Counted from the stretch's first letter, positions 7,486 to 16,170 are shown. The stretch: 64,000 nt of DNA from Pseudomonadota bacterium (GCA_021815805.1 JAKAZQ010000009.1:16850-80849); one strand, 5' to 3'. The notes: a model not told the origin generated them from the letters alone. Numbers and translations are program-made.

Positions 7486-8512
7486 GCGCGGCGTCGCGCC
7501 GCGCGGCGAAGGCGCCGAACAGCGCATCGGCGACGGCGTAGTCGGGGCCGTGCGCGATGCGCGGCCAGTAGGAGGCGTGGGCGTCGCTGCCCGGGCCCCA
7601 GTCGCGCAGGAAGCGCCGGCACCAGGCGGCGTGGTCGTAGCGCACCGCCACCGCGTCGATGCGCAGACCGTCCAGCAGCGTGCCGTACAGGCTGTCGGGC
7701 GGCGGCCGCGGGTCGCTCGACAGGCGCGTGATCACGCCGTGGCTGCTGCCGCGGAAATTGGGCATGCCGGCGGCGCCGTTGTTCATCAGCACGCGCGACG
7801 CGCCGTGCAGGCCCAGCTCGACCGCCGCGGGCAGGCAGCTGTGCGACGAGCACAGCACGCGCACGCCGGCCTCGGACCACGCCGCGGGCAGGCTTGCCGG
7901 CCCGCCCGGCCAGTGCGCCCGCTGCGCCTGCCGCAGCGCCTCCTGCGAAAAGCTCCAGCCGGCCAGCGACCAGGCGTCGCCATGCACCACGCCGACGTCG
8001 TGCGCGCCGAGGCGCAGGCGCAGCAGCCTGGGCAGGCGGCGCAGCGCCTCGCGATGCGGCGCGAAGCCTCGCGCCGTGTCCTGCAGGCGCGCCATGATGC
8101 GGTTGGAGCGCTGCACCACGGCGTCGTCGACGAACTCCGGGTAGGCGCAGCCGCAACCGGCACCCTGCGCGCCCCTGGCCAGTTCCGCCTCGACGTTGCC
8201 GCTGCACGCCGCGTGCTGCTGCAGCGCGCCGGCGATGCGCGCGAAATCCGCCGCATCGACGTCGAACCAGTGGGCGTCGCCGTTGAACACCAGCTCCACC
8301 GCGCGCCCCTGCGAGGCCTCGGCCTCGCGCATCGCCTGGATCGCCTGCAGCGCCTCCACATTGCCGTACAGGCCGCCGATCACGTAGGCGTGCTCGACGC
8401 GCAGCGCGGCCGCCGCGGCGATGTCGGCCGGACGGTAGCGGTAGTCCAGCGGACAGCTGCGCCCGGGGCGCTGCTCCGGCGCCGCGTCCGCGGCCCGCGA
8501 CGGCGCGCTCAT
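7448..8512 (-). CDS. Calcineurin-like metallophosphoesterase-fold protein with altered metal ligands
   Basis: The 354-residue sequence has the motif order of a calcineurin-type phosphoesterase: IGGLYGNVEAL near residue 44 (canonical GDxHGN), FNGDAHWFD near 75 (canonical GD), CSGNVEAE near 100 (canonical GNHE), VVHGDAW near 175 and CSSHSC near 220 (canonical GHxH). In three of these places usual metal ligands are replaced: the first aspartate and histidine by glycine and tyrosine, and the GNH histidine by valine. It may bind fewer metals or have lost phosphatase activity. It overlaps the upstream MFS gene by four bases and so belongs to the doxX-MFS operon. Function is not known. Confidence 0.6.
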   Translation of the reverse strand: MSAPSRAADAAPEQRPGRSCPLDYRYRPADIAAAAALRVEHAYVIGGLYGNVEALQAIQAMREAEASQGRAVELVFNGDAHWFDVDAADFARIAGALQQHAACSGNVEAELARGAQGAGCGCAYPEFVDDAVVQRSNRIMARLQDTARGFAPHREALRRLPRLLRLRLGAHDVGVVHGDAWSLAGWSFSQEALRQAQRAHWPGGPASLPAAWSEAGVRVLCSSHSCLPAAVELGLHGASRVLMNNGAAGMPNFRGSSHGVITRLSSDPRPPPDSLYGTLLDGLRIDAVAVRYDHAAWCRRFLRDWGPGSDAHASYWPRIAHGPDYAVADALFGAFAARRDAALTPAARAGRPRS

Positions 8513-9903
8513 CGCACCCCCTGCGGCGCCACCATGGCCTCCAGCGCGCGGCCGCGCCCCTCGACTCCCCAGCGCATCCACGGCAGCATGGCGGCCGCGC
8601 CGATCAGCCAGAAGCCGGCCAGCAGCAGCAGCGCCGGAACCAGGCCGAAGCGGTCGGCCACCGCGGTCAGCAGCAGCGGCGCGGCGAAGGCGCCGATGCG
8701 GCCGACGGCCACCGAGATGCCGATGCCGGTGGCGCGCAGATCGGTCGGGAAGATCTCCGAGAAGGTCGGGTAGGCCGAGATCCAGCCCCCGGTGGCCAGC
8801 AGGTTGGCCAGCGTGAAGGCGCCCAGCACCCAGGCCCACGAGCCGGTGCGCACCGACGCGGCGAGCAACAGCACGCCGCCGGCGGCCAGCAGATAGAACA
8901 CCGGCACCGTCGACTTGCGCCCGGCGCGGTCGAGCAGCAGTACCACCACGGTGCCGCCGGCCAGCGCGCCGAGGTTGCCGATGAGGTAGAAGAACGGCGC
9001 GAAGCCGGCGGGCGCATGCACCGCCGGCAGGATGAACAGCGCGAGAAACGCGAACAACCCGTAATAGCCCGCGGCCTCGGAGAAATCCAGCGCGCAGCCC
9101 AGCGCGACCCGTCCCGGATGGCGCCGCAGCAACTCGCGCGTCTGCGCCCATACGCCGCGTTGCGGCGCGACGCCCGGCGCGGCGGCGTGCCGCGACGCGG
9201 TGCGCGGCCAGCGCGTGCGCCCCTGCTCGATGCCGCGCACCACCTGCTCGGCCTCGTCGATGCGACCCTGCTGCAGCAGCCAGCGCGGCGACTCGGGGAT
9301 GCTGCGCCGCATCAGCGCGGTGCTCAGCGCCACCAGCGCGCCGAAGCCGAAGGCCACGCGCCAGCCGTACTGCGGCGGCAGCGCATGGATCACGTACAGG
9401 GTCACCAGCGCCGCGGCGATCGCCCCGAGCGACCAGAAGTTCATCACTGCGGCATTCGCGCGACCGCGTTGCGCCGCCGGGATGAACTCGGCGATCGCCG
9501 CGTTGATCGCCGAGTACTCCGCGCCCACGCCGATGGCGGTGAGCAGGCGCAGGGCCAGCAGCGCGCCGTAGCTCCAGGCCGCCGCGGTGAGCAGCGTGAA
9601 GCCGCCGTACAGCGCCAGCGTGAGCAGGAACAGCCTGCGGCGCCCGAAGCGATCGGCGAGAAAGCCGAAGCCGTAGGCGCCGATCATCAGGCCGACGAAC
9701 CAGATGCTCAGCACCCACGCGGCCTCGGTGTTGCTCAGGTGCCAGAGGCGCTTGAACACGCCGAGCACATTGCCGACGATGGTCACCTCGAAGGCGTCGA
9801 GCAGCCAGCCGACGCCCAGCGCGACGGCGACCGTGGTGTGGAAGCGGCTCCACGGCACGCCGTCGAGGCGCCGCGCCAGCTCGGCGGATGGCGTCGCGCC
9901 CAT
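8509..9903 (-). CDS. MFS transporter (sugar porter/aromatic acid-type)
   Basis: The 464-residue protein has about 12 membrane helices and MFS signature loops: GFLADRFGRRRLF near residue 80 (loop 2-3), a PESPRWL motif near 207 after helix 6, and LLDRAGRKSTVP near 300 (loop 8-9). PESPRWL is typical of the sugar porter and organic cation/aromatic acid subfamilies. It would import or export a small organic solute by proton coupling; the substrate is unknown. It lies two bases after doxX and overlaps the metallophosphoesterase-like gene by four bases, so the three form one operon driven by the ECF-like promoter at 10461-10490. Confidence 0.85.
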   Translation of the reverse strand: MGATPSAELARRLDGVPWSRFHTTVAVALGVGWLLDAFEVTIVGNVLGVFKRLWHLSNTEAAWVLSIWFVGLMIGAYGFGFLADRFGRRRLFLLTLALYGGFTLLTAAAWSYGALLALRLLTAIGVGAEYSAINAAIAEFIPAAQRGRANAAVMNFWSLGAIAAALVTLYVIHALPPQYGWRVAFGFGALVALSTALMRRSIPESPRWLLQQGRIDEAEQVVRGIEQGRTRWPRTASRHAAAPGVAPQRGVWAQTRELLRRHPGRVALGCALDFSEAAGYYGLFAFLALFILPAVHAPAGFAPFFYLIGNLGALAGGTVVVLLLDRAGRKSTVPVFYLLAAGGVLLLAASVRTGSWAWVLGAFTLANLLATGGWISAYPTFSEIFPTDLRATGIGISVAVGRIGAFAAPLLLTAVADRFGLVPALLLLAGFWLIGAAAMLPWMRWGVEGRGRALEAMVAPQGVR

Positions 9904-9905
9904 GC

Positions 9906-10394
9906 TCAGCGCGCCCGCCGCGCCCGCCGCCAGGCGTCGACCGACCAGGCACCCGGGCCCCACAGCGCGATCATCAGGATCAGTCCGCCCCAGATGAAGT
10001 GGAACATGATCGCCGGCACCTGCAGCGCGTACATGTAGGACAGCAGCGCGACCAGGTTCACCACGAACAGGCCGAGCGCGCCGAAGCGCCCGAGCAGGCC
10101 GAACGCGACCAGCGGCGGCAGCAGCAACTCGCCGGCGGTGCCGACCACGGCCGCGACATGCGGCGGCAGCACCGCGACATGGAACTCGTTCTGGTACAGC
10201 CACACCGTGCCGGCCCAGTCGCGCAGGCTCTGCAGCCCCGAGTTGAAAAACACGTACGACACGTAGAGCCGCGCCGCGAGCAGCGCCGGGGAGCGCAACC
10301 AGTCGAGCACCTGCTCGGCAAGGCCCCACAGGCGTGCGATGATGTTGCCGTCGAGATAGCCGCCGCGCGGCGCGACTGCCGTTGTCTGTGTCAT
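9906..10394 (-). CDS. DoxX-family membrane protein
   Basis: The 162-residue product has four hydrophobic helices and the DoxX pattern: an ARLYVSYVFFNSGLQ segment at about residues 41-55, an ELLLPPLVAFGL helix and a C-terminal MFHFIWGGLILMIAL helix. DoxX-type proteins are small inner-membrane proteins often found in stress-induced, ECF-controlled operons. The ATG at 10394 has GGAGAC upstream. It opens an operon with an MFS transporter and a metallophosphoesterase-like gene and is preceded 67 bases upstream by an ECF-like promoter. Its molecular role is unknown. Confidence 0.85.
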   Translation of the reverse strand: MTQTTAVAPRGGYLDGNIIARLWGLAEQVLDWLRSPALLAARLYVSYVFFNSGLQSLRDWAGTVWLYQNEFHVAVLPPHVAAVVGTAGELLLPPLVAFGLLGRFGALGLFVVNLVALLSYMYALQVPAIMFHFIWGGLILMIALWGPGAWSVDAWRRARRAR

Positions 10395-10460
10395 GAATGT
10401 CTCCTCTGGATGGTGGAATCGGTGACGGGCGCAGCACCGTGCCGCACCCCGTTCTGCTGC

Positions 10461-10490
10461 TTGGTCGCGGTGGGCGCGAATTCCTGACAC
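10461..10490 (-). promoter_or_regulatory. ECF-sigma-like promoter of the doxX operon
   Basis: The minus strand reads GTGTCAGGA, 13 bases, GCGACCAA, the same boxes and spacing as at 2852-2881 and 4891-4920. The second box ends 67 bases before the doxX start. It lies between the divergent doxX and DAHP synthase genes. Confidence 0.6.
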
Positions 10491-10566
10491 CGGGGCTGCG
10501 CCCCGCGGGCGCGCCACTATCATTCGAGGCCTTCGCCCCCGGCCAGACCCTGCCTCGACCACCGCC

Positions 10567-11634
10567 ATGCCCGAACGCATCGCCGACCTGCACATCGCCC
10601 GCGAGGAACTGCTTCCGGCGCCGAGCGAGCTGCGCGCGGAGGTGCCGCTGGCCGACGCGCCGGCGGCGCGCATCGCCGGCTGGCGCGGCGTGGTGCGCGA
10701 CATCGTGCACGGTCGCGACGAGCGCCTGATGGTGGTCGTCGGCCCGTGCTCGATCCACGACACCGAGGCGGCGCTGGAGTACGCGCGACGCCTGCGCGAG
10801 GTCGCCGGGCGCGTGGAGGATGCGCTGTTCCTGGTGATGCGGGTGTATTTCGAGAAGCCGCGCACTCGCCTGGGCTGGAAGGGCATGATCTACGACCCCG
10901 ATCTCGACGGGCGGGGCGACATCCACAAGGGCCTGCTGCGCGCACGCGCGCTGCTGGTCGAATGCGCCCGGCTGGGAGTGCCGGCGGGCTCCGAGATCCT
11001 CGACCTGGCGACACCGCAGTACTACGCCGAGCTGTTGAGCTGGGGCGCGATCGGCGCACGCACCACCGAGAGCCCGCTGCACCGCCAGATGGCCTCGGCC
11101 CTGTCCGCGCCGCTGGGCTTCAAGAATCCGACCAGCGGCAAGCTGCAGACCGCGGTGGATGCGCTGATCGTCGCCGCGCAGTCGCATCGCTTTCCGTCGA
11201 TCTCGCTGGACGGACGCGCCATCGTCGTGACCACCACCGGCAACCCCGATTGCCACCTGATCCTGCGCGGCGGCGAATCGGGCCCCAACCACGACGCGGC
11301 GAGCGTGGCGGCGGCGAGCGCCGCGCTGCATGCCGCGGGGCTGCCGCGGCGCGTCATGATCGACTGCAGCCACGCCAACAGCGGCGGCGATTTCCGGCGC
11401 CAACCGGTGGTCGCGGCCGACGTGGCCGCGCAGCTCGCGGCGGGCTCCCGCGAGATCCTCGGCGTGATGCTGGAAAGCCACCTGGTCGAAGGGCGGCAGA
11501 GCCTGACCCCCGACCTCGGCGCGCTGCGCTACGGCCAGAGCATCACCGACGGCTGCATCGGCTGGGACACCACGCTGGACGTGCTCGAGCAACTGGCGCA
11601 CGCGGTGCGCGCCGGGCGCCGCAGCCGCGCCTGA
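10567..11634 (+). CDS. aroG: 3-deoxy-7-phosphoheptulonate (DAHP) synthase, class I
   Basis: The 355-residue protein matches the AroF/AroG/AroH class. Landmarks are GPCSIHDTEAAL near residue 59, RVYFEKPRTRLGWKG near 92-106, GARTTESPLHRQMASAL near 160-176, GFKNPTSG, and the metal-binding DCSHANSGGDF near 265. It condenses phosphoenolpyruvate with erythrose 4-phosphate, the first step of the shikimate pathway in the cytoplasm. Which aromatic amino acid inhibits it cannot be read from the sequence, so the aroG symbol denotes the class only. It stands alone, with 74 bases to the next gene. Confidence 0.9.
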   Translation: MPERIADLHIAREELLPAPSELRAEVPLADAPAARIAGWRGVVRDIVHGRDERLMVVVGPCSIHDTEAALEYARRLREVAGRVEDALFLVMRVYFEKPRTRLGWKGMIYDPDLDGRGDIHKGLLRARALLVECARLGVPAGSEILDLATPQYYAELLSWGAIGARTTESPLHRQMASALSAPLGFKNPTSGKLQTAVDALIVAAQSHRFPSISLDGRAIVVTTTGNPDCHLILRGGESGPNHDAASVAAASAALHAAGLPRRVMIDCSHANSGGDFRRQPVVAADVAAQLAAGSREILGVMLESHLVEGRQSLTPDLGALRYGQSITDGCIGWDTTLDVLEQLAHAVRAGRRSRA

Positions 11635-11708
11635 GCCGCCGGCGCCGCCGGCCGTGCGGCGGAGGCCCTGCGCAGCAGCGGGCCGGCACTGCCGCGTAGC
11701 ATGCCGGC

Positions 11709-13556
11709 ATGGGCGCAACCCGTCGACCCCATCCTGCGCTGCGGCCGGCCGCGGCGGCGCGCTGGAGCGCGGCGGCCGGCGCGCGCATGGCACGCCACGG
11801 CGACGAGCTGCGGGCGCTGCTGCAGTCGCTGTACGGCACCCGACCGGACTTCGACGCGTGGTGCGCGCGCCTGCTGGCGCGGGTCGCCGCGGTGCAGCGG
11901 CGACGCGACCCGCAACTGCAGGCGCTGGATGACCGGCGCGAACGCCAGCCCGACTGGCTGTGCGACCGCGCGCTGGTCGGCTACAGCGCCTATGTCGAGC
12001 GTTTCGCCGGCAACCTGCGCGCGCTGACGCAGCGCCTCGACGCGCTGCAGGAACTCGGCGTGCGCGTGCTGCACCTGCTGCCGTTCCTGGCGGCGCGTCG
12101 CGGCGACAACGACGGCGGTTTCGCGGTGTCCGACTTCGGCCACGTCGAGCCGCGCCTGGGCAGCAACCGCGACCTCGCCGCGCTGTGCGCGCAACTGCGC
12201 GCGCGCGGCATGAGCCTGATGGCCGACGCCGTGCTGAACCACGTCGCCGACGATCACCCGTGGGCGCGTGCGGCGCGCGCCGGCGACCGCGCCTGCCAGG
12301 AGCGTTTCCTGTGGCTGGACAGCGCCGCCGAGGTGGCCGCGCGGGAACGCGAACTCGACCAGGTGTTTCCGGACCAGGCGCCCGGCAATTTCACCGCCGT
12401 GCCGGCCCTGGGGCGCTGGGCCTGGACCACCTTCCTGCCGTACCAGTGGGATCTGAACTGGGCCAACCCGCAGGTGTTCGAGGACATGGTGCTCGCCGTG
12501 CTGCGCCTGGCCAACCTCGGCGTGGAGATCTTCCGGGTGGACGCTGCCTCCTGCCTGTGGAAGGCCGCCGGCACGAACTGCCGCGACCTGCCGCAGGTGC
12601 ACCTGGTGCTGCGCGCCATCCGCTGCGTGCTGCGCATCGCGGCGCCGGCGGTCGCGCTGAACGCCGAGGCGATGTTCGACGCCGGCATCGTGCATCGCTA
12701 TTTCGGGCACGCCGACGAAGCCCCGCAGGAGTGCTCGATGGCCTACGACGCCGGGCTCATGGCGGCGGCCTGGATGAGCCTCGCGCTGGAGGAAACCAGC
12801 GCGCTGCGCGTGGTGCTGGGCGCGCGGCGCCGCCCACCGTTCGGCTGCACGTGGCTGACCTACGTGCGCTGCCACGACGACCTGTTGTGGGACGTGCTGC
12901 GCGGCGACCTCGAACGCGCCGGGCTCGACGCCCACGCCATGATGGCACGGGCGGCGCAGCGCCTGGACAGCCCGCCCGCCGGCGGTTTCGCGCACGGCCT
13001 GCCCAGCCAGCCGTGCAACGCGCCGTTTCGCGGCACCAGCGGCATGACCGCCGAGCTGGTCGGCCTGGCCACCGCGCGCGACGCCGACCAGCAGCGCCTC
13101 GCCCTGGCACGCTACACGCTGCTGTACGGGCTGGTCTACCTGGTCGACGGCCTGCCGGTGATCTACAGCGGCGACGAGATCGCGCAGCGCAACGCGGCGA
13201 ACCCGTTGCCGCGCGCCGACGGCGACACGCGCTGGCTGCATCGCCCGCACCTCGACCTGGCGAGCCTGGAGCAGGCGCGCCACGGCCGCGGCCGCGGCGC
13301 GCAGGCCTTCGCGCTGCTGGCGACGCTGGCGCGCGCGCGCGCCGGCGGCAGGCCGCGGGCGCCGCTGGCGCTGGTCGACGGGCTGCCGCGCGAACTGCTC
13401 GGGCTGGCCTGCGACGAGCACGCCGCGCTGTTCAACTTCGCGCAGCACGAGGTCGTGCTGCCCACGCCGCCGGCCGCGCTCGCGCGCCTCGCGGCGCCGC
13501 GCGGCGCGCCGCTGGTGGTGCCGCCGCTCGGGCTGCTCGGCTGGCCCGCGGCGTGA
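11709..13556 (+). CDS. Amylosucrase-like GH13 alpha-glucan enzyme
   Basis: The 615-residue product is a GH13 glycoside hydrolase of the amylosucrase/sucrose hydrolase type. It has ALVGYSAYVERFAG and LGVRVLHLLPFL near the N-terminus, the ADAVLNHVADDHPW motif, the nucleophile in IFRVDAAS (D278), the acid/base in ALNAEAMF (E320), and the transition-state aspartate in YVRCHDD (D390). All three catalytic residues are present. Amylosucrases build alpha-1,4-glucan from sucrose; relatives only hydrolyse sucrose. No sucrose transporter is adjacent. An alternative ATG at 11787 would remove a 26-residue alanine/arginine-rich leader; neither start has a clear ribosome site. The sequence is a little shorter than Neisseria amylosucrase. 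Confidence 0.8.
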   Translation: MGATRRPHPALRPAAAARWSAAAGARMARHGDELRALLQSLYGTRPDFDAWCARLLARVAAVQRRRDPQLQALDDRRERQPDWLCDRALVGYSAYVERFAGNLRALTQRLDALQELGVRVLHLLPFLAARRGDNDGGFAVSDFGHVEPRLGSNRDLAALCAQLRARGMSLMADAVLNHVADDHPWARAARAGDRACQERFLWLDSAAEVAARERELDQVFPDQAPGNFTAVPALGRWAWTTFLPYQWDLNWANPQVFEDMVLAVLRLANLGVEIFRVDAASCLWKAAGTNCRDLPQVHLVLRAIRCVLRIAAPAVALNAEAMFDAGIVHRYFGHADEAPQECSMAYDAGLMAAAWMSLALEETSALRVVLGARRRPPFGCTWLTYVRCHDDLLWDVLRGDLERAGLDAHAMMARAAQRLDSPPAGGFAHGLPSQPCNAPFRGTSGMTAELVGLATARDADQQRLALARYTLLYGLVYLVDGLPVIYSGDEIAQRNAANPLPRADGDTRWLHRPHLDLASLEQARHGRGRGAQAFALLATLARARAGGRPRAPLALVDGLPRELLGLACDEHAALFNFAQHEVVLPTPPAALARLAAPRGAPLVVPPLGLLGWPAA

Positions 13557-13569
13557 AGGCCGCGCCGGC

Positions 13570-14826
13570 TCAGTGCGCCGGCGCCGGGTAGACCGCCTGC
13601 GCCGTGGCCAGCGCCGGCGGGTAGACCACGGCGGCCTTCAGGCCGCCCTTGCCGTCCGGCAGGATCTGGCCGATCGGGAAGTACTGCCCGGTCTGCGCGC
13701 CTTGCGGGCTGACGGCGAAGGCCCCGAGCAGGGTGCGGGTCTTTCCCGACAGGCGCATCAGTGCGGCGTGGAACGCCGCCTGGTCGAAGCTGGCGGCGCT
13801 GCCCAGCACCCCCTGCATGATCAGGCCGGTGTTGTAGCCCACGCAGTCGAGATAGGTCGGCGACTTGTGCTGCGCCGTCGCGAAGGCCTGCGCGAAGGCG
13901 GCCGTGTCGAGCCCGAAGCTCACATCGGCGTACCGCACCAGCGGAGGCGTCGGGTAGGTGTAGGTGTAGGCCAGCGCCTTGGCGCCGACGTTGCGCTGGA
14001 TGAGCCCGAGCATCTGCCCGGGGAACACCGTCAGGGTCAGGTCGAAATGCAGGCCGCTTTGCGCCAGCGTGCGCAGGAAGGCGATGTCGTTGGCCGGGTA
14101 GCCCAGTTCGAGCAGGGCCTGCGGCCTGCTCGCCGCGATGCTGTGCAACAGCACGTTGTAGTTGGACTCGGTGGTCGCGACGGCATGGTAGGCCACCGGC
14201 TGCACCCCGGCCTTGGCCAGGGCCTGTCGAACGCTGCGCGCCAGCGGCGCGTCGAAGTCGTTGGCGTCGTAGATCACCGCGACGCGCTTCACCTTGTGCT
14301 GCAACAGGAACCGGGTCAGCAGCACGCCCTCCGGCGCCGTCGTGGGAATGCTGACGTCGGCCAGGTAGCCGGTCTTGCGGCTGAAGAACTTCTCGCTGGA
14401 TCCGCTCTGGTCGAGCAGCAGCATGTGGTGCTCGGCCGCCAGCGGCACGGCGACCGAGGTGAGCACGGAGCCGAAGTCGGCGGCCAGCAGGTCGACCTTG
14501 TCCTGCGTGATCAGCCGGTTGTACAGGGTCGTCGCGGTCGCGGTCGAGCTCAGGTCGTCGTAGGCGACGATCCTGACCGGGATCTTCTTGTCGAAGGCGC
14601 GCACGTAGACGCCGCCCTGCCGGTTCACGCTGTCGGCCCAGAAGCGCAGGCCGGCGTACTGGCCCTGCGACGGCACCGCGAACGGTCCGCTGCTGGCGTA
14701 CAGGGTTCCGATGCGGATCTGCGCCGGCGCCGCGGCGGCGTGGCAGGCCGCGGTGGCGGCGCCGAAGCCGAGCGCGAGCGCGGCGGCCAGGCGGGCGCGC
14801 GAACGCCCGAAGATGTTCATGAACAT
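13570..14826 (-). CDS. Branched-chain amino acid-type ABC transporter periplasmic binding protein
   Basis: The 418-residue protein begins with a charged N-terminus and a hydrophobic signal peptide ending in an ACHAAAAPA segment near residues 26-34. Mature sequence RIGTLYASSGPFAVPSQGQYAGLRFW matches the LivJ/Peripla_BP_6 family start. It should bind an amino acid, amide or aromatic acid in the periplasm. No permease or ATPase genes are next to it, so the rest of the transporter is elsewhere or lost. It starts one base after the stop of the amidohydrolase gene and has GAGGAGGAGA upstream, supporting the ATG at 14826 over that at 14820. Together they suggest uptake and hydrolysis of an N-acylated or amide compound. 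Confidence 0.85.
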   Translation of the reverse strand: MFMNIFGRSRARLAAALALGFGAATAACHAAAAPAQIRIGTLYASSGPFAVPSQGQYAGLRFWADSVNRQGGVYVRAFDKKIPVRIVAYDDLSSTATATTLYNRLITQDKVDLLAADFGSVLTSVAVPLAAEHHMLLLDQSGSSEKFFSRKTGYLADVSIPTTAPEGVLLTRFLLQHKVKRVAVIYDANDFDAPLARSVRQALAKAGVQPVAYHAVATTESNYNVLLHSIAASRPQALLELGYPANDIAFLRTLAQSGLHFDLTLTVFPGQMLGLIQRNVGAKALAYTYTYPTPPLVRYADVSFGLDTAAFAQAFATAQHKSPTYLDCVGYNTGLIMQGVLGSAASFDQAAFHAALMRLSGKTRTLLGAFAVSPQGAQTGQYFPIGQILPDGKGGLKAAVVYPPALATAQAVYPAPAH

Positions 14827-14827
14827 G

Positions 14828-16087
14828 TCAGGTCTCCTCCTCGATGCTTGTTGCAGGTTTGGGGTTGCCGGGTACGGCGTCGCCCTGCCGTGGCGCGGCG
14901 GGCGCGCCCAGGAAGCGCTCGGCCAGCAGCGTCCAGTACGCCGCGCCGACCGGCAGGATGTCGTCGTTGAAGTCGTAGCGCGGGTTGTGCACCATGCAGG
15001 CCGGGGCGTCGTCGCCGCCCTCGCCGTTGCCGATCAGCACATAGCTGCCCGGGATGCGCTGCAGCATGAAGGCGAAATCCTCGCTGCCGCTGAGCGCCGG
15101 CCCCTGCAGGTCGACGCGCTGCGGGCCCAGCAGTTCGAGCGCCACGCCGCGCGCGAACTCGGTCTGCTGCGGGTCGTTGACCAGCACGGCATAGCCGTCG
15201 CGCCAGTCGATCGCGGCGTCGACCTCGAAGCTGCGCGCCTGCGCCTCGACCAGTTCGTGCAGGCGCCGCCGCAGCAGCTCGCGCACCGCCGGGTCGAGGC
15301 TGCGCACGCTGATCTCGAGCACCGCCTGCTCGGCGATCACGTTGTTGGCGCTGCCGGCGTGCAGCGCGCCGACGGTGACCACGCCCATGGCGTGCGGATC
15401 GACGTTGCGCGACACGATGGTCTGCAGCGCCATGACCAGGCTGGCGGCGGCGACCAGCGGGTCGCGCGCATGCTGCGGCAGTGCGCCGTGCCCGCCGACG
15501 CCGGTCAGGCGCACGGTGGCGTAGTCGCTGGAGGCCATCGCCGCGCCGTCGCGCAGCACGAGCTGGCCGCTGCGGATGCCGGGCATGTTGTGCATGCCGA
15601 AAATGGCGTCGCAGGGATAGCGCTCGAACAGGCCGTCGGCCATCATGCGCAAGGCCCCCGCGCCGCCCTCCTCGGCGGGCTGGAACACGAGGTGCAGCGT
15701 GCCGTCGATGCGCGCGCGCTGCGCGATCAGGCGCGCCGCCGCCAGCAGCATGGCGGTATGCCCGTCGTGGCCGCAGGCGTGCATCGCCTGCGCGTGGCGA
15801 CTCGCGTAGGGCTTGCCGGTGGCCTCCTCGATGGGCAGCGCGTCCATGTCGGCGCGCAGCCCCAGGCGCCGCGACCCGCTGCCCCGGCGCAGGCGCCCGA
15901 CGACGCCGGTGCCGCCGATGCCCTGCTCGACCTCGTAGCCCCAGGCGCGCAGGCGTTCGGCGACCACGCCGGCCGTGCGATGCTCGGCGAAGGCGAGCTC
16001 CGGATGCCGATGCAGATCGCGCCGCAGCGCGACGAATTCGGCGACTTGCTCGGGGTCCCGCAGGAGTTCATGCAGCGGCATCGACAT
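14828..16087 (-). CDS. M20D-family amidohydrolase (hippurate hydrolase/IAA-amino acid hydrolase-like)
   Basis: The 419-residue protein has the metal site of M20D peptidases: LRADMDALPIEE near residue 78, the MHACGHDGHTAML cluster near 106-118, the FQPAEEGGAGA motif near 139 and a C-terminal SGSEDFAFML segment. These enzymes remove acyl groups from N-acyl amino acids such as hippurate or indoleacetyl conjugates. It is coupled to a periplasmic binding protein gene and diverges from a LysR regulator, whose control region (16088-16200) contains a nested palindrome. The exact substrate is not predictable. Confidence 0.85.
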   Translation of the reverse strand: MSMPLHELLRDPEQVAEFVALRRDLHRHPELAFAEHRTAGVVAERLRAWGYEVEQGIGGTGVVGRLRRGSGSRRLGLRADMDALPIEEATGKPYASRHAQAMHACGHDGHTAMLLAAARLIAQRARIDGTLHLVFQPAEEGGAGALRMMADGLFERYPCDAIFGMHNMPGIRSGQLVLRDGAAMASSDYATVRLTGVGGHGALPQHARDPLVAAASLVMALQTIVSRNVDPHAMGVVTVGALHAGSANNVIAEQAVLEISVRSLDPAVRELLRRRLHELVEAQARSFEVDAAIDWRDGYAVLVNDPQQTEFARGVALELLGPQRVDLQGPALSGSEDFAFMLQRIPGSYVLIGNGEGGDDAPACMVHNPRYDFNDDILPVGAAYWTLLAERFLGAPAAPRQGDAVPGNPKPATSIEEET

Positions 16088-16140
16088 GGCAGGGGCGGTG
16101 TGGTGCGGAGGATTCCGCAGCTCAATCTAGGCCCGCCGGG

Positions 16141-16170
16141 TCTCTGTGTCCAATGCATTGTCGACAGAGA
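16141..16170. promoter_or_regulatory. Nested palindrome between the amidohydrolase and LysR genes
   Basis: Two perfect seven-base arms, TCTCTGT and ACAGAGA, enclose the perfect ten-base palindrome CAATGCATTG (16151-16160), all within 30 bases of the 113-base intergenic region. LysR proteins usually bind interrupted dyads in such divergent regions, so this is a good candidate binding site controlling both directions. A second partial ATGCAT occurs at about 16184. Confidence 0.55.
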
